A DNA stretch of 6,396 nucleotides from an uncultured Fibrobacterota bacterium (GCA_903888815.1 CAISVC010000578.1:1-6396), one strand, 5' to 3'; positions 1 to 6,215 are shown, counted from the first letter of the stretch. Numbers and translations: made by a program. Notes: generated by a model from the letters alone, not told the origin.

Positions 1-612
1 CTCTTCTTTTAACAGCGAAGACATGGAACCGGTTTCTTTGCTTTTTTTAACCACGTTGCCGTAGATGTCGAAAAAGTACATTATGGAATCGGATTCCATG
101 TAGATGCCTTCGTTCGTGATGTGCGTGATCTTCCTGCCGCCCACCATATCGCCTTTCTCGACCGAATAGGAGCGCTCGCCGTCCATGACGACGGCCGTGA
201 TTTTCTTACCGGTTGCGTCGGCGATGATGGCGGTCAGGCGGATCTGATCGGAAGCCTGTACCGGTGTAGGAGGCTGGGCCTGGGACGGCGACTCGCCCGG
301 GGATGTCCGCTGTATCGGCTTATAGCCTCTGACCGGAGCTGCGGCGACCGGCCGTGGCTGTACCACCTGCCGCTTGGTCCCGGTCATGGGGTCTTTGCCG
401 CCCGAATACCCGAATTGGGCGCGCGTGGCGAGGATCTCTTCGAGATGGTTGACCCTGTCGATGAATCGCTGGTCGTACCCTTCCGTGATTTTCAGCGATT
501 CGTTTACCGCAAGGTCAAAGTCGGCTCGTGCGGCAAATGATCGCCATATGATGATGATTGAAAGCAGCACCGCAAGCGCGCATGCGACGATAAGCAGCTG
601 GTGTTGTTTCAT
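1..612 (-). CDS. pilP: PilP-like T4P alignment-complex protein, GspC-like layout (C-terminus cut by window edge)
   Basis: I see 204 codons read without a stop to the window edge, so the C-terminus is missing. The start is the ATG at 612 (MKQHQLLIVACALAVLL); an in-frame TGA lies just upstream, and AAGGGA sits about 10 nt before it. Residues 6-23 form one hydrophobic segment, followed by a polar region (24-75), a Pro/Gln-rich linker (about 80-120) and a beta-rich domain from about 123. That domain has the pattern IRLTAIIAD...AVVMDGERSYSV..GDMVGGRKITHI..., which matches the homology region shared by PilP and GspC. In known systems PilP bridges PilN/PilO to the PilQ secretin in the periplasm. Position after pilO supports PilP. 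Oddly, there is no lipobox cysteine in a signal peptide, although canonical PilP is a lipoprotein. The gene starts 50 bp after pilO. A GspC homologue is the alternative; the neighbours favour PilP. Confidence 0.82.
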   Translation of the reverse strand, partial: MKQHQLLIVACALAVLLSIIIIWRSFAARADFDLAVNESLKITEGYDQRFIDRVNHLEEILATRAQFGYSGGKDPMTGTKRQVVQPRPVAAAPVRGYKPIQRTSPGESPSQAQPPTPVQASDQIRLTAIIADATGKKITAVVMDGERSYSVEKGDMVGGRKITHITNEGIYMESDSIMYFFDIYGNVVKKSKETGSMSSLLKEE

Positions 613-662
613 CGGAACATCATCCCTTCATTTTCAGATAGCCGGATCGGCGGAACCCGTCA

Positions 663-1244
663 CTATGACTCATTGGTACTCTCTTTTTTTATCCGGTAGG
701 TATTCACATGCATCTGTATCCTGATTCCCTTGTTTCCCGATTGCGTGGCATTCAGCAAGCCTGTTTCCGCACCGCCGGATTCGGCGGTATAAAGAGCCAC
801 ATCGAACGAGGTGACGGCGATGATGCGGCGGCTGTTTTCGAATTTTGCGCACAGCTCGCCGAACGAGAAAAAATCCCCTTCGAGTTCGAGATCGTAGCCG
901 AACGTGGTTATGGCGCCGGTGACCACCGGCGACACCGGTCTGCACGAGACTAATTTCATCTTGAGGTCATTGACGCAGGAAGTGACGAAATCGAAAAAAA
1001 TGGTCTCGTGCGAGACCGAATCTTTCTGGCCCGGGAAAATCATGTTTTTCTGCACGAGGTCGCGGACATGGTTGAGGTTTTCGTAGACGATTTTCGCGCT
1101 TGCCAGTTTGTTCGAGGTGATGATGCGCTGACGTTCGAGGCTTTTGAAGGTTTCAGTGAAGCCGGCGACCGTCGTCCGGTCTACAAGGATGAAAGCGATA
1201 AGGGTCACTGCAACGACCGCGCTGAGAATGATGTCTATTTTCAT
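663..1244 (-). CDS. pilO: PilO, inner-membrane T4P alignment protein
   Basis: A 193-residue protein of usual PilO length. A short cytoplasmic N-terminus leads into one membrane segment (about residues 5-21), then a charged helical, probably coiled-coil stretch (about 27-68), then an alpha/beta domain (about 75-185). That domain includes the PilO-typical run YDLELEGDFFSFGELCAKFE followed by NSRRIIAV (about 117-144), equivalent to the family's 'folded beta strand, FF, L-x-x-L, R-I' pattern. PilO pairs with PilN through periplasmic coiled coils and ferredoxin-like domains, and contacts PilP. The start ATG is 16 bp after the pilN stop, with GAGGGA 10 nt upstream. Three periplasmic cysteines (90, 101, 132) are present; whether they form disulfides cannot be told. 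Family assignment rests on fold pattern plus gene order. Confidence 0.88.
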   Translation of the reverse strand: MKIDIILSAVVAVTLIAFILVDRTTVAGFTETFKSLERQRIITSNKLASAKIVYENLNHVRDLVQKNMIFPGQKDSVSHETIFFDFVTSCVNDLKMKLVSCRPVSPVVTGAITTFGYDLELEGDFFSFGELCAKFENSRRIIAVTSFDVALYTAESGGAETGLLNATQSGNKGIRIQMHVNTYRIKKESTNES

Positions 1245-1260
1245 GGTCCCGGCGTCCCTC

Positions 1261-1821
1261 TCATCGGGTGGAAGAATATTCGAAGCTCACGCGGTCATGG
1301 AATTTATCTTCGTCGGCGCGGGCCACCGCGTTGAAAAAGGTCGATTTGAAAACGTCTTTATATGTTGAATCGGCCCGCAGTTTGTTCAGATAGTCGTCGA
1401 GCGTGATGAGCTGCTCCTGCTTCGGCGATATGTAGCCGAAACCCGATACCCGGTATACCCTGCCGTCAAAAATGAATTTGGTGATCCAGAAGTTGTCGGG
1501 AAGATAGTAGGCCATGGCCGCCACTTTTTTCGTCCAGAAAACGCGGTCGGCCTGAAGGCTGTCGAGCCGCTCGATATCGGCCTTGTTGACCTCCATGCGC
1601 GTTTTCTTGTATTTGCTGTATTCCATTTCGACCCTTGCCAGTTTCTGCCGTTCATAGGAGAGTTTGGTCTGCATGGCGAGTGTCTGAAAGACCATGATGA
1701 GCACCGCGATCCCGAGAACCGCGCCGCAGGAGAGCCCGATGGTGAAGATGCGGTTCTTCAGCTCTATCGCCTTCAGCTCTTCGCGACGGAGTTGACGGAC
1801 AAGATTTATGGTGTATTTCAT
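1261..1821 (-). CDS. pilN: PilN, inner-membrane T4P alignment protein
   Basis: A 186-residue protein with the full PilN layout. The cytoplasmic tail begins MKYTINLVRQLRREEL; the INL motif (residues 5-7) is the conserved peptide that inserts into PilM in studied systems. One membrane segment spans about 25-47, a heptad-like coiled coil about 52-92, and a periplasmic ferredoxin-like domain follows. That domain includes FWTKKVAAMAYYLPDNFWIT (95-114), then a strand VYRVSGFGY (122-130) and a helix DDYLNKL, all in the usual PilN order. The start overlaps the pilM stop by 4 bp (ATGA), and GAGGAA lies 6 nt upstream inside pilM, so translation is probably coupled. Its partners are PilM on the cytoplasmic side and PilO in membrane and periplasm. 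Confidence 0.91.
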   Translation of the reverse strand: MKYTINLVRQLRREELKAIELKNRIFTIGLSCGAVLGIAVLIMVFQTLAMQTKLSYERQKLARVEMEYSKYKKTRMEVNKADIERLDSLQADRVFWTKKVAAMAYYLPDNFWITKFIFDGRVYRVSGFGYISPKQEQLITLDDYLNKLRADSTYKDVFKSTFFNAVARADEDKFHDRVSFEYSSTR

Positions 1822-2765
1822 TGCGTGTTCCTCATCGCGAGGGCCATGGCCACCTCGAACTTGCCTTTCGGCGCGTTTGACGTCTGCTTGAGCCGGGCGA
1901 ACACGTCGACCACTTCGGCCGTCAGATTGGTCTTGCCGCCGATCACGTTTTTGATGGTGTCCTGTTCGAGGTATTCACCCATGATGAAAATACCGGCGAA
2001 GTTGGAGGTTGAGAAGGTCTTCTCGTAGAACGAGAGTGACCGCGCAACTTCGTCAGCCAGTTCGCCGAGCTTTTTAGTGACGTCTTTTTCCTCCATGGTC
2101 ACGCCGTCGCCGAAAAGCTCGACGGACGAGAAATAGATGCTCCGGTGGAAGAACGGGATGTTTTCGTCGCCGCAGATGATGAGGTTGACGACCGCGGGCC
2201 CCACATGCACGATGATGTATGCCAGGCCGATGGCGAACGATTTCTGCGAAAGATGAAATGCGTTGGCGATGGCGAGCGGCAGTATGTCCACGACCCAGGG
2301 TTTGACGCTCAGCCGTTCCAGCATGTTCAGATGGCGTGACAGCATCACGCCCGGCACCGCGGTGACGAGGATCTGGATCGTGTCGCCTTTCCTGGCGCCT
2401 TCCAGCACCTGATAGTCGATTGACGCGCCCGCCACTTCGAACGGAAGGCTCTTCTTTATTTCGAGCTTGAGCGCGTTTTTCATCTCAATATCGGGCAGCT
2501 TGCGGAACGGGATCTGGGCCACATACACCTGTTTGCCGGCAAGGCAGGTGACCACCCGGTCGCCGGCGCCGATGGCTATTTTTTCCTTCATCTTCCTCAT
2601 GCCGCCGGCAACGCTTTCGTCATTTGAAAAGTCGCCGCGCAGCTCCGAAAGGCCGGCCACCTGTATCCTCGCCTTGGAGCCGGTGCGGGTAATGTTGATC
2701 TTGGCGGCGCGGATGCCCATCGAATCGTTTTCGATGCCGATGGAGGTGATCAGGGTTTTGGCCAT
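1818..2765 (-). CDS. pilM: PilM, actin-like T4P protein with degenerate nucleotide-binding motifs
   Basis: A 315-residue protein, somewhat short for PilM (usually about 350). Family landmarks include a PilM-type block QIPFRKLPDIEMKNALKLEI (84-103) leading into SLPFEV...SIDYQVL (106-121). The AGL-P-VD-type region is WVVDILPLAIANAF (157-170), and ELADEVARSLSFYE (235-248) and FEVAMALAMR (303-312) are also typical. PilM is a cytoplasmic FtsA/actin-fold protein that binds ATP and the PilN N-terminus. Here the phosphate-1 loop reads GIENDSMGIR (10-19) where DxGxxxxK is usual. The phosphate-2 loop reads VHVGP (186-190), with His for the usual Asp. The adenosine loop reads IMGEY (261-265) where GG is usual. 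ATP binding may therefore be weakened or lost; that is inference. It is the first gene of the pilMNOP unit, with GGAG about 12 nt before the ATG. Confidence 0.9.
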   Translation of the reverse strand: MAKTLITSIGIENDSMGIRAAKINITRTGSKARIQVAGLSELRGDFSNDESVAGGMRKMKEKIAIGAGDRVVTCLAGKQVYVAQIPFRKLPDIEMKNALKLEIKKSLPFEVAGASIDYQVLEGARKGDTIQILVTAVPGVMLSRHLNMLERLSVKPWVVDILPLAIANAFHLSQKSFAIGLAYIIVHVGPAVVNLIICGDENIPFFHRSIYFSSVELFGDGVTMEEKDVTKKLGELADEVARSLSFYEKTFSTSNFAGIFIMGEYLEQDTIKNVIGGKTNLTAEVVDVFARLKQTSNAPKGKFEVAMALAMRNTQ

Positions 2766-2792
2766 TACCGAAGGACTCCGTTGAAAACGACA

Positions 2793-2815
2793 CTCTCCCT
2801 CTTTCCTTCCCTCCC
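2793..2815 (-). repeat. 23 bp homopurine (mRNA-sense) tract in the pilM leader
   Basis: Every base on the plus strand from 2793 to 2815 is C or T, so the pilM mRNA leader carries an uninterrupted 23-base G/A run (containing GGGAGGGAAGG). It lies about 28-50 nt before the pilM start, upstream of the GGAG taken as the actual ribosome site. It contains several Shine-Dalgarno-like cores and could act as a standby ribosome site or a structural element. No function is demonstrated by sequence. Confidence 0.5.
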
Positions 2816-2850
2816 GGATCAGGAGAAAGGATATGAGGTTAAGAATAACA

Positions 2851-2881
2851 AAAATATATCAGTGAATGGCAGGTGAAAAAG
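2851..2881 (-). promoter_or_regulatory. weak candidate promoter for pilMNOP
   Basis: On the minus strand an AT-rich stretch contains TATATT (2858 to 2853), a fair -10 element, about 90 bp before the pilM ATG. Upstream are only poor -35 options: CTTTTT or TTTTTC at normal spacing, or TTCACC, a better match but only about 13 bp away. The location between a terminator and the first gene of a unit is the main support. Start-site mapping would be needed to fix it. Confidence 0.25.
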
Positions 2882-2954
2882 AGAAATTCTTTAAAGGCGA
2901 AACGGTTTTCGGCTTGGATCAGTTCTGATTTCTGCATGCTGAACCGGCATGTAA

Positions 2955-2985
2955 TGATAAAAGGGCACCTGATACAGGTGCCCTT
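2955..2985 (-). terminator. intrinsic terminator of the prepilin unit
   Basis: A perfect 11 bp inverted repeat, AAGGGCACCTG/CAGGTGCCCTT (2961-2971 and 2975-2985), closes on a 3-base loop. On the minus strand the stem is followed by TTTTATCATT, a short U-rich tail. It starts 36 bp after the stop of the pilX-like gene. On the plus strand the tail is only TTCATG, so the hairpin works best in the minus direction. It separates the prepilin genes from pilMNOP. Confidence 0.8.
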
Positions 2986-3021
2986 CATGCTGCAGGCGGT
3001 GATTTGTTTGCGGGGCCGTTA

Positions 3022-4842
3022 CTACAGGTATTTGTTCTCTTCCAGCCATCCTTTCATGCGCAGAACGAGCAGGCCGCCCACGGTGTTGAGCGTCGGGAAA
3101 CCGGGCGGCTCCTGATTGAGTTCGGACATGCGGCTGTCGCCGACAAAAGTCTGTTTGCCCGTGGTTATGGTACCCGTGCAGCCGACATTATTGTCGGCAG
3201 TGCTTCCCAGGGCCTGAGCCCGGTAACCACCAAGAACATGATTGCCGAATAATTTATAATTATACAACGATACATACTTGTAATCCGTAGGAGTGGACCG
3301 GGTAGTATGCCCCGGTGTGGGCGGGCCGATATCCCAGTATTCCGTACCCTGTTCCGTATAATTGGTCCCCCCGATAACCAGGTTAGCCGTCCCGACCGCA
3401 ATGATCCCTGCGCTGATATGCAGTGTGCCGAGAGTGCCGTTCCCGTTCGGGTCTCCCGGTTCCTGCGTGACTAAATCGGTAACCCGCTTGTTTGTCGCTG
3501 CGGCATCACCGACAAACTGTTTGCTCCATGACGCGTTGAATCTGACATGTTTTCCCGGAACAAGCCCGATCATATTATTTGAGCCGACAGAAATGCCGGT
3601 AGTCACATCGTAGTCATTAGTCACAATGTTGCCGACGGGGAGTATGCTTTTTTCGGGCGCCGTCGCAATAGTAACGCGTCCCGTTATACCCGCTCCGGGC
3701 ACTGTATAAACGTTCAAATTGGTGGATGAGCAGAATGCCATGTTGTTAAAAGCATTATACACTTGAGTCTTAAGGACCCCGCCCTCTTTGTATTGATACG
3801 TTGCCGTCGCACCGTTGAAAACAAGGGTGGGCCTGTAATCAGTATACTCTTCCCCGACATCAGCAGTAGTGTGACCGGCAGGCGGCAGTTGAATGGCCCC
3901 CCCGGCACCGAGAGAGGCCCAGAGAGCAGTGGCATTCATCTGCGCAACGGGAAGCGCGATCTGGTCAACACCGCCGATGTAACGATCCTGAAAGACCTGG
4001 TCCAGCTTGGCGGCGGTAACGGTTGCCCATTTCCCCGCTCCGGTCTGTGCCTCGTCCGCCCATACCCCTGCGCCATAATCATTGCCGAAGTGACCCATAA
4101 GCGCCTGAGCATAGGTGCTTTGCTGGTGGTAATACGTGGCATCATATGCCTTGGCTGGATTATAATAAAAACCGTTCACTACGGCAGCTGTCGTCGGGGT
4201 TGCGGCGGTGACGAGACCGCCCTTGAAAATGACCGGTCGTATGGGGCCGGATGCCGGATCTGTATCGGGATTCAGTCTGAACATGAGGTCATTGAAATGG
4301 GTCCGTCCGATAAAAGTGCGGTTGGCGAATCCATGCCATGCTCCCAGTCCCGTAACACTCGGGTCTATATCCTGATAGCCGTTATAAAAAGTAGTATAGG
4401 TGCCGAAGGTCTGTACCCTGACGTCACCCACCTTTATCCGTTTTAAAAAACTTGAGGCGCCGTGCGTACTGTTGCGCACATACACTTCGGAAGTAATGGC
4501 GGCGACCGGCACAACGGCGCCCCCGCCGGTAATGGTGATGCTTGCCGCTACATCGAAACTGTCGATACTCAGATTTCCGGGAAACGGCGAATACGTACCT
4601 GCGGTCCACGACGCCTGCGGAACCGCTCTGAGCCATCGGGCCGCCATCCAGACGCCGGATTCCGCGGCCTGGAAGGCCCTGTCGTTTTTAAGAACTTCCG
4701 TGTCATTGTTGAGACTGCTGGTCGTTATCTGCATGAAACCGATGCCGGCGATCGCCGTGAGGATGGCCACGGCAATGGCGCCTACCAGAGCCGATCCGCG
4801 AGAGTTTACGATGCCGAACAGCAACCCCTTCAGTTTCTGCAT
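3022..4842 (-). CDS. large PilX-like pilus assembly protein (DUF4900-type body)
   Basis: A 606-residue protein starting at the ATG at 4842 (MQKLKGLLFG), not further upstream. AGGAGGT lies 6 nt before this ATG, and the longer open frame reads as Arg-rich shadow sequence over the previous gene. A class III-like leader ends at SRG16, followed by SALVGAIAVAILTA, a membrane helix to about residue 37. FQAAESGVWMAARW (57-70) is the PilX-type 'AAE-G' helix. The long body has GRTHFNDLMF (179-188) and IFKGGLVTAA (205-214), which resemble the 'hTN..l.f.G' and 'f.G.vtt' strands of DUF4900/PilX-like exoproteins. Near the end, VGDSRMSELNQEPPGFP (567-583) resembles their 'YDxRL...PPGFP' ending. The usual Glu at +5 is absent, as in PilX. 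Only two cysteines occur (371, 555), a possible disulfide. It probably caps or initiates the fibre and may be adhesive. It overlaps the previous gene by 13 bp and ends in tandem TAG TAA stops. Confidence 0.8.
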   Translation of the reverse strand: MQKLKGLLFGIVNSRGSALVGAIAVAILTAIAGIGFMQITTSSLNNDTEVLKNDRAFQAAESGVWMAARWLRAVPQASWTAGTYSPFPGNLSIDSFDVAASITITGGGAVVPVAAITSEVYVRNSTHGASSFLKRIKVGDVRVQTFGTYTTFYNGYQDIDPSVTGLGAWHGFANRTFIGRTHFNDLMFRLNPDTDPASGPIRPVIFKGGLVTAATPTTAAVVNGFYYNPAKAYDATYYHQQSTYAQALMGHFGNDYGAGVWADEAQTGAGKWATVTAAKLDQVFQDRYIGGVDQIALPVAQMNATALWASLGAGGAIQLPPAGHTTADVGEEYTDYRPTLVFNGATATYQYKEGGVLKTQVYNAFNNMAFCSSTNLNVYTVPGAGITGRVTIATAPEKSILPVGNIVTNDYDVTTGISVGSNNMIGLVPGKHVRFNASWSKQFVGDAAATNKRVTDLVTQEPGDPNGNGTLGTLHISAGIIAVGTANLVIGGTNYTEQGTEYWDIGPPTPGHTTRSTPTDYKYVSLYNYKLFGNHVLGGYRAQALGSTADNNVGCTGTITTGKQTFVGDSRMSELNQEPPGFPTLNTVGGLLVLRMKGWLEENKYL

Positions 4843-5375
4843 GTGAATACCTCCTGTTTTGATTTGACGTAAGCGGTGCGCGAGCCGGAGGTCGAAACGA
4901 CCCTGATGGCGAGCGTTACCGTTTTTCTGTCGCTTGAAAGCGAAAAGCCGCTGGCTCCGTCGACCTTGACAAGTGTTGAACTCGCGGCGGCGTCGCCGAC
5001 ATGAAAATCGATAAAACCAACGCCGGTTTTCCATTCCTGAAGTGTCGTGCCGTTTATGTTGAACCCCCCTATAACGGCTCCGTTGATATCCCACATTTTG
5101 ATCGTTTTAGTCGCAAGGAGAGCGGCATTCGGCGCCGGAGACCAGGCTTCGGCGCCGTCCAGTATCACCGTCGCCGTCCTTGCAATATCGCCTATCTGAG
5201 AAACAGCCGTCGAATACTGCATATTGACTAATGTGTTAAGAGCGCCGATGGAAACCTGGTCGTTGTTCATCCGCAGGAGCGTGAGCATGACTGTCGCTAT
5301 TATTGCCGTGATACAGGCCGCGACAATGGTTTCAACCAGCGTAAAGCCTATTGGCGTTGAACGTTCGCGAGCCAT
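4830..5375 (-). CDS. PilW/GspJ-like minor prepilin
   Basis: A 181-residue prepilin. The leader MARERSTPIG is followed by FTLVETIVAACITAIIATVM. This gives a G/F prepilin-peptidase site after residue 10, phenylalanine at +1 and the conserved glutamate at +5, with a hydrophobic helix to about residue 34. The body is Thr/Ser-rich and beta-like, ending in a long strand pair (TVTLAIRVVSTSGS...) and the C-terminus FTCRN. An '-RN' ending is common in PilW/GspJ-type minor pilins. Such proteins prime assembly and sit at the pilus tip with PilV- and PilX-like partners, which are its neighbours here. The start lies 28 bp inside the upstream gene with only a weak ribosome site (GTGGA close to the ATG), so expression probably depends on translational coupling. 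The exact minor-pilin class is inferred mainly from gene order. Confidence 0.82.
   Translation of the reverse strand: MARERSTPIGFTLVETIVAACITAIIATVMLTLLRMNNDQVSIGALNTLVNMQYSTAVSQIGDIARTATVILDGAEAWSPAPNAALLATKTIKMWDINGAVIGGFNINGTTLQEWKTGVGFIDFHVGDAAASSTLVKVDGASGFSLSSDRKTVTLAIRVVSTSGSRTAYVKSKQEVFTCRN
4849..4855 (-). promoter_or_regulatory. strong Shine-Dalgarno site fixing the pilX-like start
   Basis: AGGAGGT, a full anti-SD match on the minus strand, sits 6 nt before the ATG at 4842 and inside the last codons of the preceding minor pilin gene. It is the strongest ribosome site in the window. It rules out the 84-residue longer reading that would begin at 5094. Confidence 0.85.
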
Positions 5376-5794
5376 TTGTCCACACTCACCGTATCATAAT
5401 AGGTCTTATTGCCGGCCCCTTTTTCCTGCCACCACACATTGACCGTGATGCAGCGATAGGGAACCGCTGCTACGGGGGCCGTCCCGGCCGTGGTAACTTC
5501 TTTTCTGATTTTAATCTGGAATTTCCCGTTGAGATTCGCTGCAGAGTCGATAAGGACATTCAGCGGGGCCGATGTCGTATCAGTGTTGAGACGATTGTAG
5601 GCTTCGGGAGCGAACTGCTGACTTTCGAACGTCCGTTCGACAATGCCGCGCGCCTCTCTCCTGTGTCTGTCAAGCCCGATATGCTCCTGCCCTTTCCGCA
5701 CCATGGCGATCACGGCAAAAACCGAGAGGGAAATCACCACGGCCGCCACCGTTATTTCCACAAGGCTGTATCCTCTTTTGTTAAGTTTCAGCAT
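5348..5794 (-). CDS. PilV/GspI-like minor prepilin
   Basis: A 148-residue prepilin. The leader MLKLNKRG ends at Gly8, followed by YSLVEITVAAVVISLSVFAV: tyrosine rather than phenylalanine at +1, glutamate at +5, then a hydrophobic helix to about residue 31. The helix continues as a charged amphipathic segment (RKGQEHIGLDRHRREARGIV) and then a small beta-rich head with one cysteine. Position directly after a pilin and before PilW- and PilX-like genes matches the PilV/GspI slot of minor pilin clusters. It starts 2 bp after the stop of the upstream pilin with no clear Shine-Dalgarno, so reinitiation is likely. The PilV label is inference; the prepilin identity is secure. Confidence 0.82.
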   Translation of the reverse strand: MLKLNKRGYSLVEITVAAVVISLSVFAVIAMVRKGQEHIGLDRHRREARGIVERTFESQQFAPEAYNRLNTDTTSAPLNVLIDSAANLNGKFQIKIRKEVTTAGTAPVAAVPYRCITVNVWWQEKGAGNKTYYDTVSVDKWLANVQRQ

Positions 5795-5796
5795 GA

Positions 5797-6123
5797 TTAA
5801 TAGCCCACGGACTTTGTGATCGAGGTTTTGTTTTTATCGGTGACCGTTACCTTGTCATTGGCCTGGTCTACCGCTACCGTATAGCTCGTTGAGTCGTAAA
5901 AAAGATTGAGCTGCGCCAGGGTCGGGTCGGCGCCTGTTCTGCGCACATAGGCGTTGGCCGCAGCGGCCCCGGTCTGGGCGAGATTGTTCACCGTGGACCA
6001 CCGCTGATTATTTATGTACCCTAAATAGAGCGGAATTGAAACAGCAGCCAGTATGGCCACGATAACACACACGACAATCATCTCGATAAGAGAAAATCCC
6101 TTTTTATCGCATTTGATACGCAT
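5797..6123 (-). CDS. short type IV pilin (major or minor subunit unresolved)
   Basis: A 108-residue prepilin. The leader MRIKCDKKG is cut after Gly9, before FSLIEMIVVCVIVAILAAVS and then IPLYLGYINNQR. This is a textbook N-methylated pilin helix with Phe+1, Glu+5 and the Pro22-type kink (SIPLYLGY). The mature form is about 99 residues, short for a T4a major pilin (about 140-160). The head (ANAYVRRTGADP... to ITKSVGY) has no cysteine pair, so no classical disulfide D-loop. The ribosome site TGAGGT lies 4 nt before the ATG. It heads the minor pilin cluster and follows a promoter candidate, so it could be the GspH/FimU-like member of the minor set or a compact main pilin. Confidence 0.85.
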   Translation of the reverse strand: MRIKCDKKGFSLIEMIVVCVIVAILAAVSIPLYLGYINNQRWSTVNNLAQTGAAAANAYVRRTGADPTLAQLNLFYDSTSYTVAVDQANDKVTVTDKNKTSITKSVGY

Positions 6124-6185
6124 ACGTACCTCATGAGCTTCTGTGGTAATTACGTCGACTGATAGAGCGCGTGCTCCCTTCTTGA

Positions 6186-6215
6186 ATTATACATTGCCTG
6201 ACATTACCAGGTGAC
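6186..6215 (-). promoter_or_regulatory. candidate sigma-70-type promoter for the prepilin unit
   Basis: On the minus strand a perfect TATAAT (6191 to 6186) lies about 62 bp before the pilin start at 6123. An 18 bp spacer separates it from GTCACC (6215 to 6210), a 3-of-6 match to TTGACA. The -35 half overlaps the end of the upstream coding sequence. No terminator is visible between that gene and the pilin, so this could be an internal promoter in a longer operon. Confidence 0.4.

Larger units (their letters stand above)
2766..2954 (-). other. pilM upstream leader / intergenic region
   Basis: This spacer between the terminator of the prepilin unit and pilM holds no plausible gene. Read on the minus strand it is AT-rich in its first two thirds and ends in a purine-rich leader before pilM. 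The only other structure seen is a short imperfect inverted repeat, CGAAA/TTTCG at 2898-2902 and 2907-2911, with no recognised operator identity. By position it should contain the promoter of pilMNOP. Confidence 0.6.

Noticed and set aside
121..540. 139-codon open frame on the plus strand
   Set aside because: It is antisense to the pilP-like gene, whose minus-strand reading has a membrane anchor, Pro-rich linker and homology-region domain.
643..653. Small inverted repeat GCCG/CGGC in the pilO-pilP spacer
   Set aside because: A 4 bp stem without a U-tract is too weak for a terminator, and pilP seems to belong to the same transcript.
925..939. Inverted repeat ACCGG/CCGGT
   Set aside because: It is a short stem within pilO coding sequence with no U-tract and no regulatory position, most likely chance in GC-rich codons.
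3763..4446. 227-codon open frame on the plus strand
   Set aside because: It lies entirely antisense to the well-supported pilX-like gene, begins with a TTG, shows no recognisable motif, and its composition fits a shadow frame.
4843..5094. 84-residue N-terminal extension of the pilX-like protein
   Set aside because: The extension is Arg-rich shadow sequence over the preceding prepilin gene. It would bury the leader and membrane helix, and the perfect Shine-Dalgarno points to the ATG at 4842.
5351..5800. 149-codon open frame on the plus strand
   Set aside because: It mirrors the PilV-like prepilin gene almost end to end. The minus-strand reading has a prepilin leader and the plus-strand reading has nothing recognisable.
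6185..6212. Possible sigma-54 promoter (common for pilA) before the short pilin
   Set aside because: The nearest GG to GC spacing on the minus strand is off by one from the required GG-N10-GC and the flanking bases do not match TGGCAC...TTGC; a TATAAT element fits better.
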